Origin: Saccopteryx bilineata
Taxonomy: Eukaryota; Chordata; Mammalia; Chiroptera; Emballonuridae
Direction: 5' to 3'
DNA: 64,000 bases
Assembly: GCF_036850765.1 (NCBI RefSeq)
Contig: NC_089492.1
Span: 166,778,296-166,842,295, forward strand
Below the pieces are notes generated by a model. It saw only the letters and a list, made by a program, of their open reading frames with translations, did not search any database and was not told the origin of the DNA. This document shows positions 47,297 through 57,783 of this stretch, in pieces; the first letter of the stretch is position 1; each line of letters starts with the position of its first letter. The position numbers were made by a program, and so were the translations under genes.

Positions 47297-47673
47297 TGTT
47301 ACATCCCAGGAGACAGACCACAGCAAACCCAAAGTGAATTTTATAAGTTTTATTGCAAACCTGCGCAGGGACTGCAGGCAATCCACGCAAGGGAACACTG
47401 CAGTACCGAGCCTCTAAGATGGCTCCTTTTTATAGGGTGGTTTTCTAGGCTGAGCAAGCAAGCAGTGTTTACAAGGTCGGAAGAGGTGCGATTAGCTGAC
47501 CTTATTCTTGGCTAAGTCTCTAGGGTAGGGCTTCCTGGATGCTGGGTACATAGAGTTCTGTGGAAAATATTGCTACATTTCTAACGGTTGTTTATCTTTT
47601 GCCTCCAGCCATGTACTGGATGTACTCAGTTTTCATGGCTGGTGGCCTGCACCGCTTGTCCTAAGATGTCACA
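47297..47673 (-). repeat. 5' LTR of provirus (promoter)
   Basis: 377 bp, sense TGTGACATC to GATGTAACA. The TATA-type box CTATAAAAAGG is at 47425-47435 and the AATAAA poly(A) signal at 47349-47354 on the minus strand, giving a short R region between them. It is nearly identical to the 3' LTR and followed by the primer binding site. Confidence 0.95.
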
Positions 47674-47678
47674 GTAGC

Positions 47679-48420
47679 TCTGGCCGCACACGTGCCAATG
47701 CTGGGCATGTGCACGAGGGACTTGCCGTTCCGTGGTCCCAGCTGCATTCGGCTCAATCCCTGGCCTAGAGTAGCCTGCTTTCCCCATGCTTTCTGCGCTG
47801 GCTGTTTCCACCACGCTGGCTGCCCACTCTTCCCATTTGGGTGACTTTTCAGCACACAGCTGCCTGCAGACAATGTGTCACACAGGATTTTTCTTTTTTC
47901 TCCCCAGTTAGCTCTAGGTTATTTTTTTCCCTCCTAAGAGTAATCCCTGCTTGCCTTTTTATATTTTTTCTGCCCAACCTTTTGTTTCGCTCAGTCTTTT
48001 TCTCCCCTTTCTCCCTGAAAGGGCACAGAACGTGTGTCTCACACTTCACCAGGTGAACTTTGTGAAGGCGAACCTGCGAACAGGTGAGCCAGCGAACCGT
48101 ACCCCTCCCACCAGTGACCTTGGCCCCGTGTGAAGTTCTGTCCCCTGGTCTTCATTTCATATACCACCAGCAAGCCATGCCCAAGGTGGGAAAAGGTCCC
48201 TCCCTCTTCCCATGCAGTGTGACATAAAAATGCCACAGAGACTTCCCCCATCTTATTATCTTGGGGAAGCCCCCAAATGCCACTGCTGAAGCTGTATTCC
48301 TTTGAAATTTTTAAAGGAGGGGTTCTTTCCACATAAATGAGTCACTTGAGCCTTCTAAGAAGAGGGTCTGAGAGGCAAAGGATGTTGGGAGAACATTGTG
48401 ATGTAGTTCTGGAAGAGGTT
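47679..48420. other. Non-coding flank between provirus and minisatellite
   Basis: About 740 bp with no frame resembling a known protein. It continues the pre-insertion sequence seen at 38940-39015. Nothing further is named. Confidence 0.4.
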
Positions 48421-49169
48421 GGGGAGGGAACAAGACTGGGAAGGGAACAAGGCTGTGAGGCAACAAGGCTGGGGTGGGAACAAGGCTGGGAGGGTACAAG
48501 GTTGGGTGGGAACAAGGTTGGGAGGGAACAAGGCTGGGAGGTAACAAGGTTGGGAGGGAACAAGGCTGGGAGGGTACAAGGCTGGGGTGGGTACAAGGCT
48601 GGGAGGGAACAAGGCTGGGAAGGAACAAGGCTGGGAGGGAACAAGGCTGGGAGGGAACAAGGTTGGGAGGGAACAAGGCTGGGGTGGGTACAAGGCTGGG
48701 GTGGGTACAAGGCTGGGAGGGTACAAGGCTGGGGTGGGTACAAGGTTGGGAGAGAACAAGGCTGGGGTGGGTACAAGGCTGGGAGGGAACAAGGCTGGGG
48801 CGGGTACAAGGCTGGGGTGGGTACAAGGCTGGGAGGGAACAAGGCTGGGGTGGGTACAAGGCTGGGAGGGTACAAGGCTGGGGTGGGTACAAGGATGGGA
48901 GGGTACAAGGCTGGGAGGGAACAAGGCTGGGGTGGGTACAAGGTTGGGAGAGAACAAGGCTGGGAGGGAACAAGGCTGGGAGGTAACAAGGTTGGGAGGG
49001 AACAAGGTTGGGAGGGAACAAGGCTGGGAAGGAACAAGACTGGGAGGGAACAAGGTTGGGAGGGAACAAGGCTGGGAGGGTACAAGGCTGGGGTGGGTAC
49101 AAGGTTGAGAGAGAACAAGGCTGGGAGGGAACAAGGTTGGGAGGGAACAAGGTTGGGAGGGAACAAGGC
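48421..49169. repeat. G-rich minisatellite, 46 units of 16 or 17 bp
   Basis: Contiguous units of two kinds: 33 of 16 bp (consensus TGGGAGGGAACAAGGC) and 13 of 17 bp (mostly TGGGGTGGGTACAAGGC). 33 x 16 plus 13 x 17 equals 749, the length of the array. Variants (GGTAAC, GAGAGAAC, AAGGAAC) recur at intervals, suggesting block duplications. The plus strand carries two GGG runs per unit, so G-quadruplex folding is plausible. Long open frames on both strands (up to 316 codons) come from the base composition and unit length and are not genes. No spacers, so not a CRISPR array. Confidence 0.95.
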
Positions 49170-51563
49170 TGAGGCAGTGAATGGCCTGGGCAGAAAAGAT
49201 ATGCTCTTCGTTGACAGCCTTGCCTACCTCCCATCTTTGCTGAAGGCCAGTACAGCCACAATCCATTGACTTCAGGTCAAAACAGGGCCCTGAGACTCAT
49301 CTGAAATTCCAGTCTTGTTTACCTTGGGCACCGATGATCTCAAGATACTTGTCCTTGGCAGGGTTCCTGGAGTCTGCAAAATAGTCAGTTAACCCAATTC
49401 AAATAACAACCTGGACTCTCTGCTTTGGGGACTTACTTTAGTTCTCTTTGTGAAACTGATTGGTTGTTCTTAAAATTGACCAAGTGTGTCACTGAGTCAC
49501 CTGGCTGCTTAGCTGAAAAATTGGGAATGAATGACGTGACCTGTTGCTTTGTTCTTGTGTAAGCATAGCCTTAAAACATCAGCCTCTGTTAATGTACAAG
49601 CAAGACCTCTGGTAATATGGCCTAGTGGCTAAGCATGCAGGTGCTGGAGTCACAGAGGCCTGGGGTCAATTCTAGAAGCCACTTTGTGGAACAAAGCTGT
49701 GGACCACTGCATGCCCTATCTCTTCATCTGCAGACTGGATAATAGCATCACTCTTTCTAGTAACTGATAATACTGTGCCTGAAGGGCTTAAACAGCTCCA
49801 GGCAAACACTAAGCATCCAATAGGTGCCCTACGCTATTCTTAATATTATAGGGGCCAGCAGACCAAGTATTCAATAACTAGTATCTTGACAATCAGAAAG
49901 ACTTACAGTATTCTCCCAATGAGACTAATTTGTCCCCAGAGAGCAGTACGCAGGGAAGATGTGCCAGCAGCCTTCCTGACCCAGCTGTGTTTAAGCATAG
50001 GGGACAGGAGGAAAGAGATCCTTCTCCCCAACATCCTGCAAACCATCACTGTGTCCACGGAAAGCAGCACTGTGGCCTTCCAGGGGAAAGAGCAAAGATT
50101 GGGGACTTGGAGAACTCTGAACCTGACTGGTTCCCAGTCTATCACTCTCAGGATTATGGTTTGTGTCAGAAACGTAGATATATGTGTATATTTCAGTGTG
50201 TACCCACAGACACACGCATACCCACAGACACACGCGTGCACACGCACACACACTCCCAAGTTAGAGCACCATTGTACCAGATGCATTTTTCCTTGTCTTC
50301 CTCCTCCTCTCCTGCATCTTTGCAGTGCATTCAGGCATAATTATGATTGCTTTGCTGGCTCAGTTTTGCAGCTCTCCAGAGTGGAGCAGATGTCGACAGC
50401 TCAGAAAGATCCCATGCTATTACACAGTAGAACAAATGAGGATGTCAAAAAAGGCTCTTCAGTCTAACAAGAAAACAGAGGAAAGAGACAAAAAGAATAA
50501 AGCCTTTGGAGACCAACAGACTCGCTCTGATTAGATCTTATGCTAACATGATGCCCACTCTGCGTACTAACAGTGATTTAATGTGTTTAAACGGTACAGG
50601 GGAAATACATCTTGGTGAAAAAAAGGAATAAAGAGAATTTCTTCCTTGGCAGGCATGATTAAGGTGTGGGGCTTCCTAGGAAAACACAACAGCAGCCTGA
50701 GACTGTTGAGTGCGGGCCCAAGCATATTTCCCTACAATGCCTGACATTGTCTCATTGCACCGCCAGCCGCCACTTTCTCCCTGGCTGAGTGATGGGTGCT
50801 GTTCTGATGGATTAGCTCCTAAGTGCATGATGGAATGTTGCCCTTGCTGCTGGGCCATTGCTTCTGCTTTTAATATGGGAGACTACATTGTAAAAACATT
50901 TTACATATGGGGCCACGAGTTCACAGATTCTAATTATCCAGAACCAAAATTTAAAAATACTCTAGAATTTTGGCAGAGTGGGGAGAGGGAGGTCTCTGAG
51001 CAATCAGTGGATGAACTAAAGTTCATGATTTGTAGATCTACAATTTTCTGATTGTCCTCAGTCCCTTGCTCTGAACCTATTCACTCATCTTCTCCTTAGA
51101 ATTCTAACAATTAATGTTGATAGTTCTCTTTCATCAACCCACAGCAGGACAGAGAACATAACCTAGAAAGGCTAACTCTGGGACAGGGAAGACGAAGTCA
51201 GAGGCTGTTAGATATATAGAAAACTCTGACAATATCAAAAAGCAATATCTGATAAGTGGACATTAAGTGAGAGGACACCAATTCTCCAATAAAGCAGAGA
51301 GCATTACATATGTTTCTTTGTTTCCTTATAAATTTGTTCACAGAGCATCAGAGGTCGCTTTTGAGGGGCTTTTTCCTCACAGGTAAAGAATAGCACATAT
51401 TTTAAAAATTCCCGAGGAATAAAAGTAAAATAAATAAATAAAGCAACTCCTGGAGGAGAGCAGGTTATCAGTGTTCACTGTTCAAAGGTAGTAAGTAGAA
51501 AATCCCAGGAATTTCTCCTGCTCCTAAAAATGTCCCGACTCTACAGTCCAGATGTTGGGAACT
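49170..51563. other. Non-coding stretch with MIR and CA-rich patch
   Basis: No gene is supported. About 49615-49850 reads as a MIR SINE ('tggcctagtggctaagcatg', 'gtgcctgaagggcttaaaca'). A CA-rich patch with CG steps ('cacacgcatacccacagaca') is at 50205-50262. The remainder is unnamed. Confidence 0.45.
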
Positions 51564-51571
51564 GTCTAGAA

Positions 51572-51936
51572 CAGGGGTAGTCAACCTTTTTATACCTACC
51601 GCCCATTTTTGTATCTCTGTTAGTAGTAAAATTTTCTAACCACCCACCAGCTCCACAGTAATGGTGATTTATAAAGTAGGGAAGTAACTTTACTTTATAA
51701 AATTTATAAAGCAGAGTTACAGCAAGTTAAAGCCTATAATAATAATTTATAATAATAATTACTTACCAAGTACTTTATGTCAGATTTTTGCTAAGTTTGG
51801 CAGAATAAATCTTTATAAAACAACTTTCTATAGTTAAATCTATCTTTTTATTTATACTTTGGTTGCTCCGCTACTTCCCACCATGAAAGCTGGAGCACCC
51901 CCTAGTGGGCAATAGGGACCAGGTTGACAACCACTG
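51572..51936. mobile_element. Non-autonomous hAT element with perfect target duplication
   Basis: 365 bp with ends CAGGGGTAGTCAACCT and AGGTTGACAACCACTG as imperfect inverted repeats, and the perfect 8-bp duplication GTCTAGAA on each side (51564-51571, 51937-51944). Inside is AT-rich with no coding capacity. Distinct from the MITE at 23685 and the autonomous hAT. Confidence 0.9.
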
Positions 51937-52524
51937 GTCTAGAAGCACAGACTTCTCTCAGTGGGATGAGAACTCAAAAGTCACCTGGTCCGATGCTGGT
52001 TCATGACAATAGTCACTCAGTCTGTGCTCAATGGCATCTAGGGACTCTCCCTCCCGAGGTGTCGATCCACTGTCAGACTGTTCCAGGGATTAGAAAGTTT
52101 ATGCCTAGGTGAACCTAAACATGCCTCTTTGTATCTTCACCCCGCTGGCCACGGCTCTGCCCACCAGGACCCCAGAGAGAAATAGCCTCACATCTGAGGA
52201 CAGGGAGCATAAGCATAAGCACTCGGACCATCCCATTTCCTTCTCTAATGGCCTGGCCCCAAATCTTTTCCAACCCATTTGTGACGTGATTTCTAGTCCT
52301 CCACTCCTTCAGCTTACCAATGCTCACTTTCATAAGTGAAAATGACACACAAAGCCTCACACAGCTCTCTAGGTCGGAGCTAAAGAGGCCACAGGCACCT
52401 GGAGCAGTGGTTTACCCGTTGTCTGGTCAGAACTCCCATGTTCATGTCCTGGCTCTAGCATGTGACTTTAGGCAGGTTACTTAATATCTTTGAGCTTCAG
52501 TCACTTTGCATGTAAACTAGGGTA

Positions 52525-52788
52525 CTATATTTCCCCATGTAGAAAATGCACTTTGTCTTGAAAAATTTGGAGTCTAAAAACTGGGTGCGTTTTATATAGT
52601 GGTTGTAGACTTTTTTTTTTTTTAACTTGCATTTCCCACTTTTTTGCACGGATGCGGAGTTGTGTGAATTTTATGATGAATAAAACAAGTTCAATAACGT
52701 TAGGTAATACATTTTTTTTTCAAATTTCAGGCCCCCAAATTAAGGTGCATCTTATATATAGGAGCATCTTATAAAAGGGGAAATATGG
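52525..52788. mobile_element. Complete TA-target MITE inside a MIR
   Basis: The ends are CTATATTTCCCC and GGGGAAATATGG, inverted repeats with one mismatch, flanked by TA on both sides (52523-52524, 52789-52790), as in Tc1/mariner-superfamily elements. It interrupts what reads as a MIR SINE (about 52395-52522 and 52791-52890). A fragment of the same family is at 12756. Confidence 0.8.
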
Positions 52789-53059
52789 TAATAACAGCCC
52801 TCAAAGGCCAGTAGTGAGAATAAAAAAGAGAATCCACACAAAGGTGTCTGCCATACAGAAAGCCCTCTGGAAACATGAACCATCAATCTGGAGTATGACA
52901 GGACATCTCCTCCCTTTTATTCTCCCCACACATCCACTGCAGTCTAAGCTTCCAGTGCACCAGATTCATTTTGAGCTTATAATCAATTGAAACATCTCTA
53001 GCGCTTTCGCATAGGTCACTGTCAAAGCACATCTCTCTGCTGCTTATTCCATTTTATTT

Positions 53060-53330
53060 GCTTGTTTATTTAACCAAGTGTAGGACTTTACATTTATAAC
53101 CCATTAAGCATAATCTTATTAGCTCTGGTCCACTGTTTCAGTCTGTTGTATCTGTTTTGCATTGCAATTCTGCTGTCCGATGTATTTGCTATCTTTTCTA
53201 GTTTTGTGTCACCCACAAATTTTATCACCACGCCATCAATGTCTTCATCCAACTCATTAATAAAAATACTTAACAAGGCAAGATGGAGGCCAGAAACCAG
53301 TGGCGTAGAAAAATCTTTTCTCTAGATCAC
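53060..53330 (-). pseudogene. CR1/L3-type LINE reverse transcriptase fragment
   Basis: An open minus-strand stretch of 60 codons (53276-53094) reads IFINELDEDIDGVVIKF and then a GDTKLEKIANT block. This resembles the catalytic region of CR1/L3 LINE reverse transcriptases, where the active-site motif ends in DDTKL; here the first aspartate of the pair is glycine. Such LINEs died early in mammals, so an open stretch this long is notable. It is only a fragment of the domain, with no flanking ORF recognised. Confidence 0.65.
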
Positions 53331-55439
53331 TGTCAATCCATTAATTCATTCTCTGCATCCAATCAGTGACTTATCTACCTGACCTGGCCACCATCAGCCC
53401 TTGCCCTGAGGGGCATCTCATCTTCAAGGATAGAGACTTCATCTGTCAAGTGCATTGTTATAAGTCAAAGTCATTCTATTCTGTTTACATAATACCTGGA
53501 AAACTAGTCTAGCAACTCTGTTAGAAAGAAATGAATAAGTCTGGGAATATGCACTGACTCTGCCTCTCATCTGAGAACAACATTCAGCTCACCAGACAAA
53601 AGATCATTTAAACTCCTTGCCCTTTATTGAAAAGATCAAAATTTTTACTGTGGCTGGGCTTCTAGCTCCTTTCCTCAAAGCCTCAGCCTCTTGAAGCAGA
53701 CAGCAGTCTCCTAGAATGTTACCTACCTGGCCAGGCCCTGAACCCTGAGGGTTCTGTTAGAACCTGCTCTTTTGCCTTGGGCTTTGATTTCTGCCACCAA
53801 TATCTGTTGGAATCCTCCCTTTCCATTTTGACGTCACCTTCCTGAATGGAGAATGTGGAAAAGACATAAATGCTGAAAGAATCTGTTTTCTTTCTGTTGT
53901 GTTTATATTATACCCGTGGCAATATTGATCTCAGGCAATGGACATATTTTTTGTCCTTCACAAATTATAACAAACTTTTTTATTTTGTCTGTATTAAAAG
54001 TCTGGGTGCCTCTTAGAAGCCCTGATAGCAGACCCAAAAAGCTAGGTGAGTCACCCTTTCTTCCCAGTCATTAAGGTCCTGAGTCCCCAATCCCATCCCC
54101 CATATCAGATCCTGGTCCAAAACATCCCACCACTATTGGGGAACAACAATGGTTAGGATCTTGTAACTCTAAGGCCATCAAATGCCATCACATATAATAT
54201 ATGGAGTCTTTCACTAACCTGTACAGGAGGAAAACGGTAATTATTTCAGAGTGGTTATGAAGACCATATGGAGTAATGTGCCAAGCATGTGCCTAGCACA
54301 TGGTTCAGGTTAAGTAACACTAGTCCATTATTGCCTTCTGTCCTGTCCCCATTTGGTTCTGCTCTTATCACCTTTGTCTATCCCTTCTCAGCCCATGTTA
54401 CCTCTGCCCCAAACTTTAATTTTTTGCTTACTCTTCATAGACTGGCCCCATATGTATATACTGTTTTTTGACACTTTTTTGTATACATTGAAAATTCCTT
54501 GCTGACTCTGTTCTGGAAAGTCAGACCAAATATGTGCATAAAATCCTATCTCTCACCTGGAGGGTCCAGGTCTTCGTCTATGACAAATCCCAGTAAATAA
54601 GGGATAATAGTTCTCAGACTTTTTTTTTTTACAAATTCAAAAGGTATAGTGTTTGGGATCAAATCCTGGCTTCTTCATTTTTTAACTGTATGAGCTTGAG
54701 CAGTCAGTTAACCTCACTAAATCTCAGTGATCTCATCTGTAAGATGGGCATAATGGCATAGGATTGAGAGGAGCATAAACTGTTGAACATCACAGCTCAG
54801 TATAATAAGTACTCAATGCATGCTAGCTGTTGTTACTGTTATCAGCATCTTTGCCATCATCCTTCCTCACTTTACATTTCCTATTTGTACCCATTATATT
54901 TGCTCTTGGGTATGCACTTCTTTCCTTCTTCTGTGTACGTCCATTAAATTTCTGAATTTAATAGTGAGGTCTCCAGAAAACACATAGACCATACTACCTC
55001 CTGCCTTCCCTTCTTTGAGAAAAGGCATGTAGACTATAAAGCCCAGTAAGAATGGTAGTTACTATAGTGCTATAAACTGAGAAATGTCAATCATAGTGTT
55101 CAGATTCCACTTTTAGAGTTCACAGTGACTCTTCTGTGATCATGGAGTTCTTTTAAAAACTGAATGGAGCCAGGTGTTTACAGATCACATCTTGAGTGAC
55201 TTGAGGGCAAGTTCATCCAAGTTTTAGTCATAACCCTCCTTTTCTTCTTTTTCAAATCAATCTTTAGCATTCATTAATAAATTAATTTTTATATTAATTG
55301 AATTTATGTGACAAGTACTGCCATGGAGAAACAGTGAGCGTTCCTGTCTTCAAGCAGCCAGCTAGTGGGGGAGAGTCCTGTTTCAGATTAGCCTGTGACA
55401 TACCTATTTCATTCCCATAGTAACACCAAGAAAAATTTG
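53331..55439. other. Non-coding stretch with one MIR
   Basis: No gene seen. About 54645-54850 reads as a MIR SINE ('ggatcaaatcctggcttctt', 'tgagcttgagcagtcagtta', 'taagtactcaatgcatgcta'). The remainder is unnamed. Confidence 0.45.
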
Positions 55440-55866
55440 CATAACATCAAAATCATACAAAGTATATTTACACTGGAATTTAATTATAAACCAATAACAA
55501 AATGAGATCTTGAAAATATTAAAATATTTAGAAAACAAACAATATACTTCTGAAGAAAAAAAGTCTCACCTGACCTGTGGTGGCACAGTGGATAAAGCAT
55601 CAATCTGGAATGCTGAGGTCACCATTTCAAAACCCTGGGCTTGCCTGGTCAAGGTATATATGGGAGTTGATGCTTCCTGCTCCTCTCCCTTTCTCTTTTT
55701 TTCTCCCTTTCGCTCTTCTCTCTAAAATGAATAAAGTTTTTTAAAAAAAATTAAAAAGAAAAAATCTCAAGGAAAATTAGGTAATATTTTTAACTGAATA
55801 AAAACATGATATCTAAATTTCTGGGATGCAACTAAAGTGATGATAAAAGAAAAAATTGAAACATGA
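55440..55866 (+). pseudogene. Older L1 ORF2 fragment, left part (split by younger L1)
   Basis: 'tttctgggatgcaactaaag' and 'gataaaagaaaaaattgaaa' match the start of the L1 reverse transcriptase region. The text resumes at about 63805-64000 after the younger L1. A family B SINE sits at 55569. Non-coding now. Confidence 0.6.
55569..55760 (+). mobile_element. SINE family B
   Basis: Head CCTGACCTGTGGTGGCAC, 'gcttgcctggtcaaggtata' block, CT-rich tract and tail AAAATGAATAAAG. Imperfect flanks GAAAAAAAGTCTCA / AGAAAAAATCTCA mark the target. Diverged relative to the copy at 11128. Confidence 0.88.
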
Positions 55867-57783
55867 AGGGTGTCAGAGAAATGGCGCTGTGAGGAGTGCT
55901 CCTGATACCTCTCCCTGAAACTTCAACAAAATCACCTAGAGACAGAAAAACAATCTCAGGAGCATCTGAAATACACATATATCAAACAAAGGTATGATTG
56001 GGTGAAAAGGTGGCTGAATATATAATCCACTCTGAAGGAATAAGATGGAGAACGGAGTATTCCGCTTTCCTCACTGACCTGAGCAAGGACTGCTTTCCCT
56101 TGGAATGGAAAGAAAGAGAAAGCTGGGGTCACGGAAAAAGCTGGGCTAGGGCAGAGACATTCTAGCCGAGGAGAGAGTGTGCCCGTGGCTCAGCCCATGT
56201 GGAGCTAACACCAGCGGCAGACCCCAGCAGAGGTGGGTGAGCAGTTGCCTTGTTTACTCCTGGTATCCCCGTCAACGAGTGCAGGCAGTGTGCGAGTGGA
56301 TCCACCTGGCGCTTTGGGCGAGGGTGCCTAAGTTCCCAGATGGAGGCTGGGTTGGAGACTCTCAGTAGTGACCCTCTGTGTGGGCTGTGACCAGAGTTTC
56401 TGAATAATCCCAGCTTCCCAAACAACAGCACGGGGGAAGTACACAAAAGCCGGCTTCCCTATACCCGGACCTGTCTGGGTGCGGCACCTCTGCCAGCCAT
56501 ACAGGCTAACAAAACACACTCCTGGGGAAGAGAACTGCGGAAATGGTGGGGGGGGGGAGGGCACACAGGCAGCTTGCAGACAGCCTTTGGAGAGCAGACC
56601 TGTGGAGTGCTGAGGCATACTAGACATGCCCGGAGGCTCGTAGAAAAACACCTGAAAGGCAATCAGTTCCCAGCCCTCCTTGATTATGCTGGTGGCTCTG
56701 GCTGGCAAAGCGTTACCTAGAATCCTGCATTGAGTAGGGAACAGAGTGGGGATTTGGCAGCTCTTAGAACCTCTTGCTCTCCAGGCAGTGGCTGGGGCAA
56801 CTTCACAGCTGGGCCCCAGGCTGCTGATTCAGGAAGGAGAGATTTGGGGAGAGGCTCCAGGAAAACAGACTCTTCCATTGTCAAAGCCTGCAAATGCTAA
56901 CAAGCCCCACCTACCAACGAACTGAGGCCTAGTTTATGTCATCACCATAGCGACACGACAGCAAATCTCTGCCTAAGAGTGCCACAGGGGCAGAACCTGG
57001 GATACAGTGCTACCAGACAAAAAGAGAGAGAAGAAAGAAAAAGGAAGAAGATAACTTCTCAAAACCAGAAAAAATCCACAGTCTTTATAACTTTTTCCAT
57101 TTCTTTTCTTGTATTTTTTATCTTTTTTTTTCCTTCTATCTTGGTCATTTTATCCTCTTTCCGTTTTATTCTTTTCTTTTTATTTTGAATGTTATTACCC
57201 ATAGGTTTACGTTTTCCATTCTTTTTTTTTCTATAAGTGTTACATTCCAAAAAACTTAACTCAATTTTTTTCTCTCTCTCTCTTTGTTTCTTCTTTTCTC
57301 TTTCACTGTTTCTCTAATTCAAATCTCACCCATAAACAAATTATTTTATTCTGGATTCAAATTTTTTCTTTGTGGCATTTTGTGTGCTTTTTACTTCACT
57401 TTTTATCTCTTTAGCATTCCCCCCAACTCTGGCTCTTCATTCTGTAGTTTTTGTGCCATTTAATATGTATACAATAGAATTTTTATTTTTCACTGTATTT
57501 TTTTCTTTTTTTTCTTTCTCCTTTCCTTTTATTTTCTCTTACACTATTTCTCTCACTCAACCATTATTTACAAACAAATTATTTAATTCTTGATCCAAAG
57601 TTTTTCCTTGTGGCATTTTGTGGGTTCTTGCCTCGTTTTTTGCCTCTTTGTCACTCCCCCCAACCCAGGCCCTCCATTGTACTTATTTTTGTTCCACTTA
57701 GCACAATAGAATTTTCAGTTTTTCACTGCATTTTCTCAAAAAAATTTTTTTATCAATTCTTATTAGTGTTATACCACTCTCAA
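55867..57783 (+). promoter_or_regulatory. L1 5' UTR (internal promoter region)
   Basis: It starts 'gggtgtcagagaaatggcgc', a form typical of mammalian L1 5' ends, and precedes ORF1. The first part is GC-richer; the last 700 bases (57080-57780) are strongly T-rich, with two imperfect copies of a segment beginning 'tttttctttgtggcattttg' (57363 and 57602 regions). Pol II promoter activity is inferred from the family only. Confidence 0.6.

Larger units (their letters stand above)
39011..47678 (-). mobile_element. Gammaretrovirus-like endogenous provirus with target duplication
   Basis: The provirus proper is 39016-47673, flanked by GTAGC on both sides (39011-39015, 47674-47678). On the minus strand the order is 5' LTR, tRNA-Gln-like primer site, leader, gag, pol, env (overlapping pol by 64 bases), polypurine tract and 3' LTR. 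This is the simple gammaretroviral layout. By eye the two 377-bp LTRs differ at 10 positions (about 2.7 %), implying insertion some millions of years ago at most. A SINE has since inserted into gag. Pol and env show no frameshift but carry many stops. Old, replication-defective genomic copy. Confidence 0.95.

Noticed and set aside
48421..49169. Possible CRISPR array
   Set aside because: Units are directly contiguous with no unique spacers, no cas genes are nearby, and the DNA is mammalian.
48311..49269. Long open frames (up to 316 codons) as repeat-protein genes
   Set aside because: They overlap on both strands and several frames, follow the unit length and composition of the minisatellite, and have no gene structure.
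49886..50467. 193-codon open frame
   Set aside because: It crosses a CA-rich simple repeat, has overlapping frames on both strands, and shows no protein family features.
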